Shown here: one piece after another, positions 20,633 through 30,026 of the stretch
Layout: each line of letters begins with the position of its first letter
Position numbering within the stretch: the first letter of the stretch is position 1
Source: Rhizobium sp. RCAM05350
GTDB lineage: Bacteria; Pseudomonadota; Alphaproteobacteria; Rhizobiales; Rhizobiaceae
Assembly (NCBI GenBank): GCA_024426085.1
Contig: CP087975.1
Location: forward strand, 248,001-312,000
Length of the DNA stretch: 64,000 nt
Direction: 5' to 3'
Notes under the pieces: model-generated
Told to the model about the DNA's origin: nothing
Databases searched by the model: none
What the model saw: the letters and a program-made list of their open reading frames with translations, nothing else
Position numbers and translations under genes: made by a program

Positions 20633-21644
20633 ATGAAATCAGCATTTTTTGGACTATTGGCCGCGGCAACGCTGGCAAGCACCGTGGCACAAGCGGGTAC
20701 GCTTGATATTGCCCACGAACGCGGCGCGCTGCGCTGTGGCGTCAGCCAGGGTGTGCTCGGCTTTTCGAGCCCGAACGACAAGGGCGAATGGGCAGGCTTC
20801 GACGTCGATTTCTGCCGGGCAGTCGCTGCAGCGACGCTCGGCGATTCCAGCAAGGTGCAATATGTGCCGCTCTCCACCAAGGAGCGTTTCGCCGCCCTGC
20901 AATCCGGGCGAAGTCGATCTTCTGTCGCGCCAGACCACCTGGACCTTGTCGCGCGATACTGATCTCGGCATGAGCTTCGTCGGCGCCAACTATTATGACG
21001 GCCAGGCGTTCATGATCCTGCAAGGATATGGGCGTGAAGAGCGCCAAGGACCTGTCCGGCGCTTCGGTCTGCACCGAAACCGGTACCACCACCGAACAGA
21101 ACATGGCCGACTATTTCAGCGCCAACAACATCCAGTACAACGTCATCGCCTTTGAAAAGCCGGACCAGACCATCCAGGCATTTGGCACAGGGCGTTGCGA
21201 TGTCTATTCCACCGATTCGTCAGCCCTCTACTCCCAGCGGCTGACGCTGACCGACCTGGACAACTACATGGTTCTGCCTGAAGTCATCTCCAAGGAGCCC
21301 TTAGGACCGGCTGTTCGGCAGGGCGACGAGCAGTGGTTCAAGATCGTCCGTTGGACCCTGTTTGCGATGATCGAAGCGGAAGAACTCGGCATCACCAAGG
21401 ACAACGCAGCCGCGACCGCCGACGATGGAACAGTCGCACAAAAACGCTTCCTCGGCAGCGACGGCGGTATTTCAAAAACCTCGGCCTCGATCCGAAATGG
21501 GCTTTCCAGGCGATCTCCGCCGTCGGCAACTATGGCGAAGTCTTCGAACGTCATCTCGGCAAGGACAGCCCGCTGAAGATCGAGCGCGGTCTAAACAACC
21601 TGTGGAACAATGGCGGCCTAGTCTACGCGCCGCCGCTTCGCTGA
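20633..21644 (+). CDS. AapJ-like L-amino-acid ABC binding protein, orphan (frameshifted)
   Basis: About 337 residues. Signal peptide (MKSAFFGLLAAATLASTVAQ, cut near AQA-G), then the AapJ pattern LRCGVSQGVLGFSSPND, GFDVDFCRAVAAATLGD, LLSRQTTWTLSRDTDLGMSF, CTETGTTTEQNMADYF and the end YAPPLR. Breaks near 20910, 21022 and 21470 are consistent with single-base errors. RBS GGAGGAG. Normally aapJ leads aapQMP; here a terminator follows at once and no permease or ATPase gene is adjacent, so it must use another system's membrane parts. Linked to the upstream fusion gene. Confidence 0.85.
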
Positions 21645-21667
21645 TCAAATCGCAAAAACTGCTCCAG

Positions 21668-21700
21668 CCGTCGCGAGGTCAAACTTCGCGGCGGTTTTTT
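21668..21700 (+). terminator. Rho-independent terminator after the AapJ-like gene
   Basis: CCGTCGCGA (21668-21676) pairs with TCGCGGCGG (21686-21694) with one G-U pair, followed by TTTTTT (21695-21700). It starts 24 bp after the stop codon. Confidence 0.88.
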
Positions 21701-21736
21701 ATGCCTGGATGGGAGACGGCGAAAAGAGGCCCAGAA

Positions 21737-21900
21737 TCGAAAAAGCCTGCCGCGGGAGGAGGTGCGGCAGGCTTTCAGAATAGAACCGAACGGCAACTGG
21801 GAGGAGGAGCGTTGCCATTCCGCAAGTGCCCTCTGGGAGGAGGAGTGAGGCCACTTACATATCGAAGCTCTGCGGGAGGAGGTGCATCACTTCGATGAGT
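21737..21900 (-). ncRNA. Tandem array of four CCUCCUCCC-loop hairpins (cuckoo/CcsR-like sRNAs)
   Basis: The 9-mer GGGAGGAGG occurs exactly four times on the plus strand (21754, 21799, 21835, 21874), spaced 36-45 nt. Each copy sits in the loop of an unrelated stem: 12 bp (21742-21753/21764-21775), 6 bp (21792-21797/21811-21816), about 10 bp with one mismatch (21824-21833/21847-21856) and 7 bp plus inner TGC/GCA (21861-21867/21890-21896). On the minus strand the loops read CCUCCUCCC, an anti-Shine-Dalgarno sequence, and the last, strongest stem is followed by UUUUU, a terminator. This fits the alphaproteobacterial cuckoo/CcsR family described in Rhodobacter and rhizobia. Expression is inferred. 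Confidence 0.82.
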
Positions 21901-22125
21901 TCAATATACATTGATTCAGCTTAAATTGTAGGCAGAATTTTGCAGGGCAGCCATGCGCTATGCGCGTAGCAGATAGCTCGTCCCGCCATAAATCGTTTCA
22001 ATACGGCAACCCTACACCGGGCTTGCATTGCAGGGCAGCACACCCGCAGCATCTGCTGCAGGTGCCGTTTCAGATCAGGGACGGATTATTCCGCGGCGAT
22101 CGCCGCAGGATAGTGGACAGTCGCT
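21901..22125. other. Region upstream of the sRNA array, with direct and inverted repeats
   Basis: 225 bp between the RND gene end and the array. TTGCAGGGCAGC occurs twice (21940-21951, 22028-22039), 88 bp apart, upstream of the array on its strand. A 14-bp perfect palindrome GCGGCGATCGCCGC (22093-22106) lies 19 bp after the RND stop and could be its 3' hairpin. TATATT (minus, 21903-21908) is a possible -10. No gene of convincing quality is present. Confidence 0.45.
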
Positions 22126-25100
22126 TCAGGTCTCATCGCTTGCAGGCTCCGGCTCGGCAACTTTGTTCTTCGGCTGCTTGCCGAAGAACAAAGCATAACT
22201 TTCGGCCGGAAGAACGAGAATAGTCAGCACCGTGGCAACCAGGATGCCGCCCATCATCGCATAGGCAAGCGGCCCCCAGAAAACCCCGCGAGATCGGGAT
22301 CAGCGCCAGAACCGCTGTCATCGCCGTCAGCACGATCGGCCGGAAACGGCGCACAGCCGAGCCGACGATCGCTTCCGTCCGCTCCATGCCCGCGGCGATA
22401 TCCTGGTCGATCTGGTCGACGAGAATGATCGAGTTGCGCATGATGATGCCAAGCAGCGCGATGACGCCAAGGATAGCGACGAAACCGAACGGGGCGCCGC
22501 TGATCAACAGGGCTGCCGCGGCACCGATGATGCCGAGCGGACCGGTTGCCAGAACCAGCATCGCCTTGCCGAAATGCTGCAGCTGGATCATCAGGAGCAC
22601 GACGATGACGGCGAGCATGACCGGTGCCTTGTCGGCGATCGACTGCTGGCTTTCGGCCGCATCTTCGGCGCCACCCTGGATCTCGACCGCGTAACCGGGC
22701 GCGAGGCTGTCGCGCAGCGGCTTCATGTCGGCATACATCTTCATTGCCACGTCGTTCGGCTGCACACCATCGGGCAGCGTGCCGCGCACCGTGATCGTCG
22801 GCAGGCGGTTGCGGCGCCATTCGACGCCCTGTTCGAGAACAGGCACGACCTTGGCAACCTGCGACAGCGGCACATAGCTGCCGAAATCGGTCAGGGACAT
22901 AGATCGAGTGTACGGCGGACAGAAGGTGACGGTTCGCATCCGGTTCGCGGGCAACGATAGCAACCGTTTCCTCGCCATCGTGGAAATCGTCGAGCGGCGC
23001 ACCACTCATCGTCGCCTGCAGCATCTGGCGGATGCGTTGCGATGAGACACCGAGCGCGCGGGCGCGATCCTGGTCGATGATCAGCTTCATCGCCGGCACC
23101 GGCTCAAGCCAATCATCGTGGATGGCGCCAAGCTCCGGATTCTCGGCGAACTTCGCCTTCACCTGATCAGCGATGCGGCGGACTTCGGCGCGATCCTGTC
23201 CGATGACGCGCATCTGCACCGGCCAGCCCGTCGGCGGGCCGAGGAATAGCTCGGTCGACCTTGCCGCGGATGGTCGGGAAGTCCTCGGCAAGAATGGTCC
23301 GCAGCTTGACGATCAGCCGTTCGCAGGGCCGGTTCGTCATTGGCCATGACGAGAAGCTGGGCGAAATTCGGATTGCGCAGCTGCTGGTCGAGCGGCAGGA
23401 AGAAGCGTGGCGCGCCCTCGCCGATATAGGTGGCAATGAACTTCTTGTCCTTGTCGTCGAGTATCTTCGCTTCCAGCGCCTTGGCCTGGGTTTCCACTTC
23501 CTTGATGCTGGTGCCTTCCGGCAGCCAGAGATCGACGAGAATTTCAGGTCGCGACGACTGCGGGAAGAAGTTCTTGGGAATGAACTGGAACGCCCAGAGG
23601 CTGGTCGCGAAGGTGACGAGCGTCAGGGTCAGGACGATCACGCGGTGGCGCACGGCCCAGCCGACAGTGGCGCGCAGGCGGCGATAGAAGCGCGTGTCGA
23701 AGACATCGTGGTGCTGACCGGCATGGGCGCGCTGCTTGAGGATCATGTAGCCGAGCCACGGGGTGAAATAGACCGCTACGAACCAGGAGACGACGAGCGC
23801 AATGCCGACGACGTAGAACAGCGAGCGGACATATTCGCCGGCAGTCGAGGCCGCGAAACCGACCGGGATGAAGCCTGCCGTGGTGATCAGCGTGCCGGTC
23901 AGCATCGGAAAAGCGGTCGAGGAATAGGCGAAGCTGGCTGCATCGAGCTTGTCCAGCCCCTCCTCCAGTTTGCGCTCCATCAGTTCGACGACGATCATGG
24001 CATCATCGACCAGAAGCCCGAGCGCGATGATCAGCGCGCCCAGCGAAATGCGCTGCAGGTCGATGCCCAGTTCATACATGATGGCGAAGGTGGCAGCCAG
24101 CACCAGCGGGATGGCAATGGCGATGACCAGGCCCGAGCGCCAGCCGATCGACACGAAGGAAACGATCAGCACGATCACCAGCGCTTCGCCAAGCGCCTTC
24201 ATGAATTCGCCGACGGCCTCGGTCACCACTTCCGGCTGATCGGCAATCTGGGCGACGGTGACGCCATAGGGGAGCGAGGTCTCGAACCGCTTGTAGGTTT
24301 CCTCGACCGCGGCGCCGACATCCGTCACCTTGTAGCCCTTGGCCATGACCACGCCGATCTGGACGCTATCCTGTCCATTAAAGCGGTACTTGCGCTGATA
24401 GGGATCCTCGAGACCGGAGGAAACGGCGGCGATATCGCCAAGGCGCGTGACTTCACTGCCGGAGCCGCAGCCGCAGTTCTCGGATATCGGCCGGCTTGGC
24501 CACCCCGCCTTCGACAGAAATGCGCACGGAGCGCATACCGGTATCGACCGAACCGGCCGGATCGACATTGTTCTGCCCCTTGATGGCATTCTGCACATCG
24601 GCAAGTGTCAGCCCGCATGACGCCAGAACGGCGGAGGAAATGTCGATATAGATCTTTTCCGGCTGGTCGCCGATGATGACAGCCTTTTCGACGCCCGGCG
24701 TCGTCAACAGCATGTCGCGCGCCTGGATGGCGAATGTCTTCAGTTCCGGATAGCTGTAGCCCTCGCCGCTCAGCGAATGCAGGGTGACGAACGTATCGCC
24801 GAACTCATCGTTGAAATAGGGACCGAGCAGGCCCTGCGGCAGTTCATTGGCGATATCGCCAACCTTCTTGCGCACCTGATAGAAGGCGTCGGCAACTTGG
24901 GCGGCATTGGTATCGCCCTTGACCTGCAGCGTGATGATGGCGCTTCCGGCGCGGGTATAGGAGCGGACGAAATCGAGATGCGGGGTTTCCTGCAGCTTGC
25001 GCTCGATCTTGTTGACAACCTGGTCTTCCATGTCCTGGATCGACGCGCCCGGCCAGACCGCCTGCACGACCATGACGCGGAAGGTGAAATCCGGATCTTC

Positions 25101-25233
25101 CTTCTGGCCCATGCGCATCAGGCCGAGCACGCCGGTAATGAGGATCAGGCCAAAAGGAACCGCGCGATGCTCGGATGCCCGATGGCCCAGCGCATAGGTT
25201 GAAGGACTGCTTTTGGTCGGTGGAGGAGGTCAT
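22126..25233 (-). CDS. RND-family efflux pump inner-membrane transporter (frameshifted)
   Basis: About 1035 residues, the AcrB/MexB-like length. Seen are two large periplasmic loops (VWPGASIQDMEDQVVNKIE, DFVRSYTRAGSAIITLQ) and transmembrane helix 4 with its proton-relay LGLLVDDAMIVVELMERK, which keeps both aspartates. Later blocks are FIPVGFAAS, GEYVRSLFYVV, IMRNSIILVDQI and RPIVLTAMTAVLALIP. At least seven frame breaks occur (near 25195, 25160, 24475, 23320, 23240, 22900 and 22285). The true C-terminus is AEPEPASDET at 22126. It works with the adaptor directly upstream; no outer-membrane channel gene is adjacent. Confidence 0.87.
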
Positions 25234-25264
25234 CGGCGTTGTTCCGCTTTCGATCGATCTGGCT

Positions 25265-26404
25265 TCAGCGCACGAGCTGGGTGTTTTCGGCGGCGGCGGA
25301 TTGCTGTGCTGCGTCGCTGCCGACCTTCACCTTCAGGCCTTCCGTCATGAACTGGGTGCCGGCGGCCACCACCACATCTCCGGGCTTCAATCCTTCGGAG
25401 ATCCGCACGCCGTCGCCAGTGAAATCGGCGACCTTGACCGGACGGGAATGCACGGTTTCGGCGGCGCGATCGACGGTCCAGACGATCGACTGGTCGCCCT
25501 TCTTGGCAAGGGCGCTCAAGGGGATGGAGACCAGTTTCTGGGTATCGGCGGCAGCCGCGAGGATGCCGGCGGTCATGCCGAGAAGCACGTTTTGATCATT
25601 CGGCAGGCTGATGCGCACCGCGAATGTACGGGACTGCGGCTCCGCGCTGCCGGCGACTTCACGCACCTTGCCCTGCAGCATCAAGGCGGCATCCGACCAG
25701 AACCCGACGGTGACCACCTTACCGGGCTTGAATTGGCCAATATCCGTTTCGGGGATTGCGACCAGAACTTCCTTTTCGCCATCGACGGCGACACTGACAA
25801 CCGGCGTTCCCGAGCCGACGACCTGACCGATATCAGCATTGATCGTGGTGACGATGCCGTTCTGGTCGGACTTCAGATCGGTATAGCTAACCTGGTTCTT
25901 CGCCTGATCGAGCGCTGATCGCGCAGAGTCACGCGTGGCGACGGCCTGATTGTAGCCGAGTGTTGCCTGTTCGAGCTGCGATTTGGGCGAAACGTTCTTG
26001 GCAAACAGCTGCTCGGCACGGATGCGCGCCAGTTCCGTCGTTTCGACCTGCCGTTCCGCGGCATCGAGGCTTGCCTTGGCGCTGGTCAGCGCAAGCTGGT
26101 AATCGGACGGATCGATGCGGGCGAGCAGATCACCGGATGTGACCCGTTGGCCGATATCGACGAGGCGCTCGGTGATCTTGCCGTTGACGCGGAAGCCGAG
26201 GTTCATCTCGGTGCGGGCGCGGACCGTGCCGGAATAGCTGAGCGTGCGCGAGGTTTCGATGGCGGCAATTTCAACCACTTTGACCGGGCGGACGATCTCC
26301 TTCGTCTCGGCCATCTCCTCAGAGCAGCCGGACAATGCGAGGACCGCGACGGACGTTAGGGCAATAACCGAAAGACGAATACTGGAATGGCTGGGCGAAA
26401 ACAT
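25265..26404 (-). CDS. RND efflux periplasmic adaptor lipoprotein
   Basis: 379 residues, intact. Signal peptide with lipobox LALSGC (Cys27), then a barrel-sandwich half VRPVKVVEIA/GFRVNGKITERLVDIGQRV, a coiled-coil hairpin (residues about 105-180, LTSAKASLDAAERQVETTELAR), the second lipoyl half and C-terminal beta-barrel with membrane-proximal segment VVVAAGTQFMTEGLKV. It links the pump 31 bp downstream to an outer-membrane channel. Together they would export toxic organic compounds; substrates cannot be inferred. Confidence 0.9.
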   Translation of the reverse strand: MFSPSHSSIRLSVIALTSVAVLALSGCSEEMAETKEIVRPVKVVEIAAIETSRTLSYSGTVRARTEMNLGFRVNGKITERLVDIGQRVTSGDLLARIDPSDYQLALTSAKASLDAAERQVETTELARIRAEQLFAKNVSPKSQLEQATLGYNQAVATRDSARSALDQAKNQVSYTDLKSDQNGIVTTINADIGQVVGSGTPVVSVAVDGEKEVLVAIPETDIGQFKPGKVVTVGFWSDAALMLQGKVREVAGSAEPQSRTFAVRISLPNDQNVLLGMTAGILAAAADTQKLVSIPLSALAKKGDQSIVWTVDRAAETVHSRPVKVADFTGDGVRISEGLKPGDVVVAAGTQFMTEGLKVKVGSDAAQQSAAAENTQLVR

Positions 26405-26462
26405 TTTCGCGCTCCTGATTTTTAAATGAAGTGTCGAAAGCAGGCCGCATGAGCGGCCGCGT

Positions 26463-27075
26463 TTATCTCAAGGCCCTGATGGCGAATTCGATGAGTTCTT
26501 CGGGCGTCGCCCGGTTTGGCTTAGAAAGGCATTGCGCCACCATCTGAGGATGGCACATGTTGACGGTCGCTGCGCCGAAACACCGGGCAGCGGAGCCAGA
26601 ATCCTGCTCGGCAGAATTCGCCGGCTGCAATGCCCTGCCGGATGATCTCTTCGATCAGCTCGTGGATCCGGTCGATATGTTTTTCGATGACATGCCAGTC
26701 GCGCTCGATGGCGACGATGACCATCTCGTGCACTTTTTCATGGTCCATCATCGCGGTGACGATCAGCTGGTGCTGCGCATGCAGATACTGCCGCAGGCGA
26801 TCGGCGGCGGCGATCGGCAGGCGGGAGATCTCCAAGGCCTGCTGGTAGCTGCCTTCAAGCATGCGGCCGCAGACGGCCTGGTGGATTTCGGTCTTCGACG
26901 CAAAGAAGCGGTAAATATTGGCGGGCGACATGCCGAGATCGTGCGCAATGTCGGCGACATTGGTTTTGGTGTAGCCGTAGTGGCGGAACAGACGCTCGGC
27001 GCTATCCAGGATGCGCGTCACATTTTCCTGCCGGGTGGCGTCGAGGATTTCGGTGCTGTCATCCATCTCTGTCAT
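26463..27075 (-). CDS. TetR-family regulator of the RND pump (frameshifted)
   Basis: About 203 residues. TetR helix-turn-helix: RILDSAERLFRHYGYTKTNV, ADIAHDLGMSPANIYRFFAS and KTEIHQAVCGRML. The C-terminal ligand domain is divergent. A break near 26620 restores EQDSGSAARCFGAATVNMC and the end PEELIEFAIRALR at 26463. The ATG at 27075 lies exactly at the end of a 25-bp inverted-repeat arm; an ATG at 27066 is the alternative. It sits 58 bp upstream of the adaptor gene on the same strand and probably represses the whole unit. Confidence 0.83.
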
Positions 27076-27130
27076 CTTTCGATTTACGACTGACGAATTT
27101 TGAATTTCGTCAGTCGTAAATCGAAAGATG
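27073..27130. promoter_or_regulatory. Perfect 25-bp inverted repeat at the tetR start
   Basis: The arm 27073-27097 is repeated as an exact reverse complement at 27106-27130 with an 8-nt A/T-rich spacer. Core half-site: ACTGACGAA. The left end supplies the tetR ATG; the right end also reads ATG on the plus strand. It is likely the TetR operator, and its transcript could also end the LysR message whose stop is 22 bp away. Confidence 0.75.
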
Positions 27131-27151
27131 CCCTCTGTCAACTGCGTCGTT

Positions 27152-28070
27152 TTAACCGGAGATCAGTGACGTTGCGGCCTGCACGTTCTGGTTGGCGCGC
27201 AATTCGGCCACCAGAAAATCAACGAAAGCCCGCGTTTTGGCCGAGATATGACGACCTCCGGCATGCATGACATGGATGGGAATGGGCGCTTCCTCGTAAT
27301 CGGCAAGCACGATATCGAGCTTTCCTTCGCGCACCGCCGATGCCACTTGATAGGATAGCGCACTGGCCAGGCCCCAGCCGCTGAGTGCTGCGGAGATCGA
27401 GGCATCGACCGTGTTGCAGAACAACCGGGGTCGCAGCGTGACGCTGCTTTTCTCTACACCAGTGAAACGCCAGTCCTGCGGCGCGGACGACCCGGTATTA
27501 GCAATGATGGTGTGCCCGGTCAGATCGGCAGGAACGTGCGGCACAGGATGGCGCGCGAAATAGGATGGCGCTCCGCAGATCACCCGCCGGACACTGCCGA
27601 CCTTGATGGCATTGTATCCGGAATCCGGCAGTTGCCCGATGCGCAACGCAACGTCGATCCCCTCCTCCAGCAGATTGACGACACGGTCGAGCAGAAGGGC
27701 ACGCCCATTGACGGCGGGATACCGCGTCAGAAATGATGTCAGGACTGGCATGACGTAGATCTGCCCGAACAGGACCGGCGCCGTTACTGTCAGCAGACCG
27801 GAGGGCGTCGCATGCGAGCCGCCGGCAGACGCCTCGGCCTCATCGATATCCGCAAGAATGCGGCGGCAATCTTCGACATAGCGGCTGCCCGGCGCCGTCA
27901 GTTTCACCGATCGCGTCGACCGCAGGAAAAGCCGAGCGCCCGTCAGGTCTTCGAGATAGGCAATCGCGCGTGACGGCCGGTGGGCTCATGTTGAGCAGAC
28001 GCGCCGCCTGCGCGAAGCTGCCGGTATCGGCGACCTTTACCAGAACCCGCATGGATTGAAGCCTGTCCAT
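27152..28070 (-). CDS. LysR-family regulator, divergent from GST gene (frameshifted)
   Basis: About 306 residues. N-terminal helix-turn-helix MRVLVKVADTGSFAQAARLL, NMSPPAVTR, then two bases are missing near 27967 before AIAYLEDLTGARLFLRSTRS. The effector domain follows (FGQIYVMPVLTSFLTRYP, GIDVALRIGQLPDS, RTLG-like VCGAPSYFARH). LysR proteins of this subgroup often sit divergent from GST or oxidoreductase genes. It faces the GST gene across a 119-bp gap containing a palindrome. Confidence 0.85.
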
Positions 28071-28083
28071 TGTCGCTCCACCT

Positions 28084-28108
28084 TATTATTCCGGTAAATG
28101 GAATTATA
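28084..28108. promoter_or_regulatory. Palindrome in the LysR / GST promoter
   Basis: TATTATTCC and GGAATTATA flank a 7-bp centre (core ATTCC 28088-28092, GGAAT 28100-28104) with one mismatch in 9. It lies just upstream of the LysR start in the divergent gap, a typical LysR autoregulatory position. Confidence 0.5.
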
Positions 28109-28189
28109 TCTTGCATTTTATCGCACTTCCGTTTCCCTGAAGAAAGAAACATTTTCTCCTAAGGCAATCAACGCCCCAGGAGACCGCCA

Positions 28190-28825
28190 ATGAAACTTCA
28201 CTATCACCCTCTCTCCGGCCACGCCCACCGCGCCCGGCTGTTCCTCTCGCTGCTCGGGATCGATGCGGAGCTGATCGAAGTCGATCTTGCCGCCGGTGCC
28301 CACAAGAGCTCGGAATTCCTCAAGCTCAACCCCTTCGGGCAGGTTCCGGTGCTTGACGATGGCGGCACGATCATCGCTGATTCCAACGCCATCCTCGTCT
28401 ATCTCGCCAAAAAACATGCGACAAAGGACTGGCTGCCGGAGGATCCGAAGGGGGCCGCGGCCGTGCAGCGCTGGCTTTCCGTCGCCGCCGGCGAAATCGC
28501 CTATGGCCCCTGTGCAGCAAGGCTTGTCACCGTGTTCGGGGCGGGGTTCGATGCCGGTGAAGTCATCGCCCGTGCGCATGTCATTCTGCAGCGTATCGAG
28601 GCAGCACTGGAAGGACGCCAGTGGATTGAAGGACGCCAGTGGATTGCCGCCGATCATCCGACCATCGCAGATGTCGCGCTCTACAGCTATATCGCCCGTG
28701 CGCCGGAGGGCAATGTCGACCGCAGCGCCTATACCAATGTCAATGCCTGGCTGAAGCGCGTCGAAGCCCTCCCCGGTTTCGTTGCCTTCCAGAAAACGGC
28801 AGTGGGAATTCCGGAAGCTGCCTGA
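28190..28825 (+). CDS. Glutathione S-transferase family protein
   Basis: 211 residues, intact. Thioredoxin-like N-domain (MKLHYHPLSGHAHRARLFLS, NPFGQVPVLDDGGTIIADSN) and all-helical C-domain ending in AWLKRVEALPGF. The N-terminal SGHAHR region supplies the likely glutathione-activating serine. The C-domain holds a tandem 18-bp duplication giving GRQWIEGRQWIAADHP, where relatives usually have a single GRQWI. It is followed 54 bp later by an FMN-binding protein gene in the same direction. Substrate unknown. Confidence 0.87.
   Translation: MKLHYHPLSGHAHRARLFLSLLGIDAELIEVDLAAGAHKSSEFLKLNPFGQVPVLDDGGTIIADSNAILVYLAKKHATKDWLPEDPKGAAAVQRWLSVAAGEIAYGPCAARLVTVFGAGFDAGEVIARAHVILQRIEAALEGRQWIEGRQWIAADHPTIADVALYSYIARAPEGNVDRSAYTNVNAWLKRVEALPGFVAFQKTAVGIPEAA
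28610..28645 (+). repeat. Exact 18-bp tandem duplication inside the GST gene
   Basis: GAAGGACGCCAGTGGATT occurs twice head to tail (28610-28627, 28628-28645), adding six residues without breaking the frame. It lies between helices of the C-terminal domain. It may be a genuine slippage event or an assembly artefact. Confidence 0.8.
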
Positions 28826-28879
28826 GCCGGCCGGAACGCTGCACAGCCCTTCGTCAACCCGCCATCAAAGGAGCATCGG

Positions 28880-29881
28880 ATGTCAACCATCACCCCAACC
28901 GAAGAGGCATCCCCCTGGCATGCCGGCGAACAGGCATTGCAGCGCCAGGCCGGCGTTTCAGAACGCATGGAGGAGGTCGGCCGCCGGGTGCTGCGCGATC
29001 ATCTGATCGATCAGCACCGCGCCTTCTATCCGCAACTGCCATTCATCGTGCTGGCCACGGTGGATGGCAAGGGCGACGCTTGGGCAACCTTGCGCGCGAA
29101 CGAGCCGGGTTTTCTGCAAAGCCCGGATCCTTTTACCCTGAATGTTCGTCTTAGCCGGCAAGCCGAAGATCCGGCCGATGCCGGTATGGACGATGGAGAC
29201 GCCATCGGCATGCTCGGCATCGAGCTGCACACGCGGCGGCGCAACCGGCTGAACGGAACGATCAGACGGGCCGGACCAGCGAGCTTCGAGGTTGATGTCG
29301 GTCAGTCCTACGGCAATTGCCCGAAATATATCCAGCTGCGCGATTTCAGCTTCGTTCGCGACCCTTCCGCCGGTCCCGCTGCCGAGCCAGCGGTCCTTCC
29401 GGCGCTCGACAGTGAGGCGCGGCGGACGATCGGGGCGGCCGATACGTTCTTCGTCGCTACCTATGCGGAGCTTGAGAATGGACAGCGGCAGGCGGATGTC
29501 TCGCATCGGGGCGGCAAGCCGGGTTTTGTCCGGGTTGGCGCCGATGGCGTGCTCACCGTCCCGGATTTTGCCGGCAACCTGTTCTTCAACACGCTCGGCA
29601 ACATCCTCGCCAATGGCAAGGCGGGTCTGGTGTTTGCCGATTTCGAGACCGGCGACCTCTTGCAGCTTACCGGCGATGCCGAAGTCGTTCTCGACGCGCC
29701 CGAACTCGATGCCTTTGAAGGGGCCGAACGCCTCTGGCGCTTCGCGCCGCGCCGCATCATCCGCCGACCCGACGCCCTGCCACTACGCTGGGCCTCCCAT
29801 GCCGAGAGCCAATCGCCGAGCCTGCGCATGACCGGCAGTTGGGACGAGGCCGAGCGCCGATTGAGCGGTTCGATGGCCTGA
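28880..29881 (+). CDS. Pyridoxamine-phosphate-oxidase-like FMN-binding protein
   Basis: 333 residues, intact. Two split-barrel flavin-binding halves: FIVLATVDGKGDAWATLRAN in the first and TFFVATYAELENGQRQADVS with HRGGKPGFVRV in the second, then LFFNTLGNILANGKAGLVF. The linker CPKYIQLRDFSF is characteristic of this COG3576-like group. Probably a flavin-linked oxidoreductase acting with the adjacent GST in detoxification, an inference from the shared direction and LysR control. Confidence 0.8.
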   Translation: MSTITPTEEASPWHAGEQALQRQAGVSERMEEVGRRVLRDHLIDQHRAFYPQLPFIVLATVDGKGDAWATLRANEPGFLQSPDPFTLNVRLSRQAEDPADAGMDDGDAIGMLGIELHTRRRNRLNGTIRRAGPASFEVDVGQSYGNCPKYIQLRDFSFVRDPSAGPAAEPAVLPALDSEARRTIGAADTFFVATYAELENGQRQADVSHRGGKPGFVRVGADGVLTVPDFAGNLFFNTLGNILANGKAGLVFADFETGDLLQLTGDAEVVLDAPELDAFEGAERLWRFAPRRIIRRPDALPLRWASHAESQSPSLRMTGSWDEAERRLSGSMA

Positions 29882-30026
29882 CGACGGGCACAAGAAGGTG
29901 GACAAGGTGCGGAACTGCCCATGTTTCCACATATGCTGATCCCGGCAGGAACTTCATTCAGACGAGATCGGACGGGCTCAAAAGAACCCGAAAATGTGCT
30001 ATGGGTTGGCATGGAAGGAGAAAACG

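Noticed and set aside
19288..20880. 530-codon open frame on the minus strand
   Set aside because: Antisense to the conserved PLP domain of the fusion gene; composition is that of a shadow frame and no motif is present.
21754..21882. Repeated GGGAGGAGG considered as a CRISPR-like array or as tandem ribosome-binding sites
   Set aside because: Repeat units are only 9 bp, spacing varies and each lies in a hairpin loop; no ORF follows any copy. The opposite-strand sRNA reading explains stems, loops and the terminal U-run.
23261..24583. 440-codon open frame on the plus strand inside the RND pump gene
   Set aside because: Charged, low-complexity antisense translation of transmembrane segments, without start-site features.
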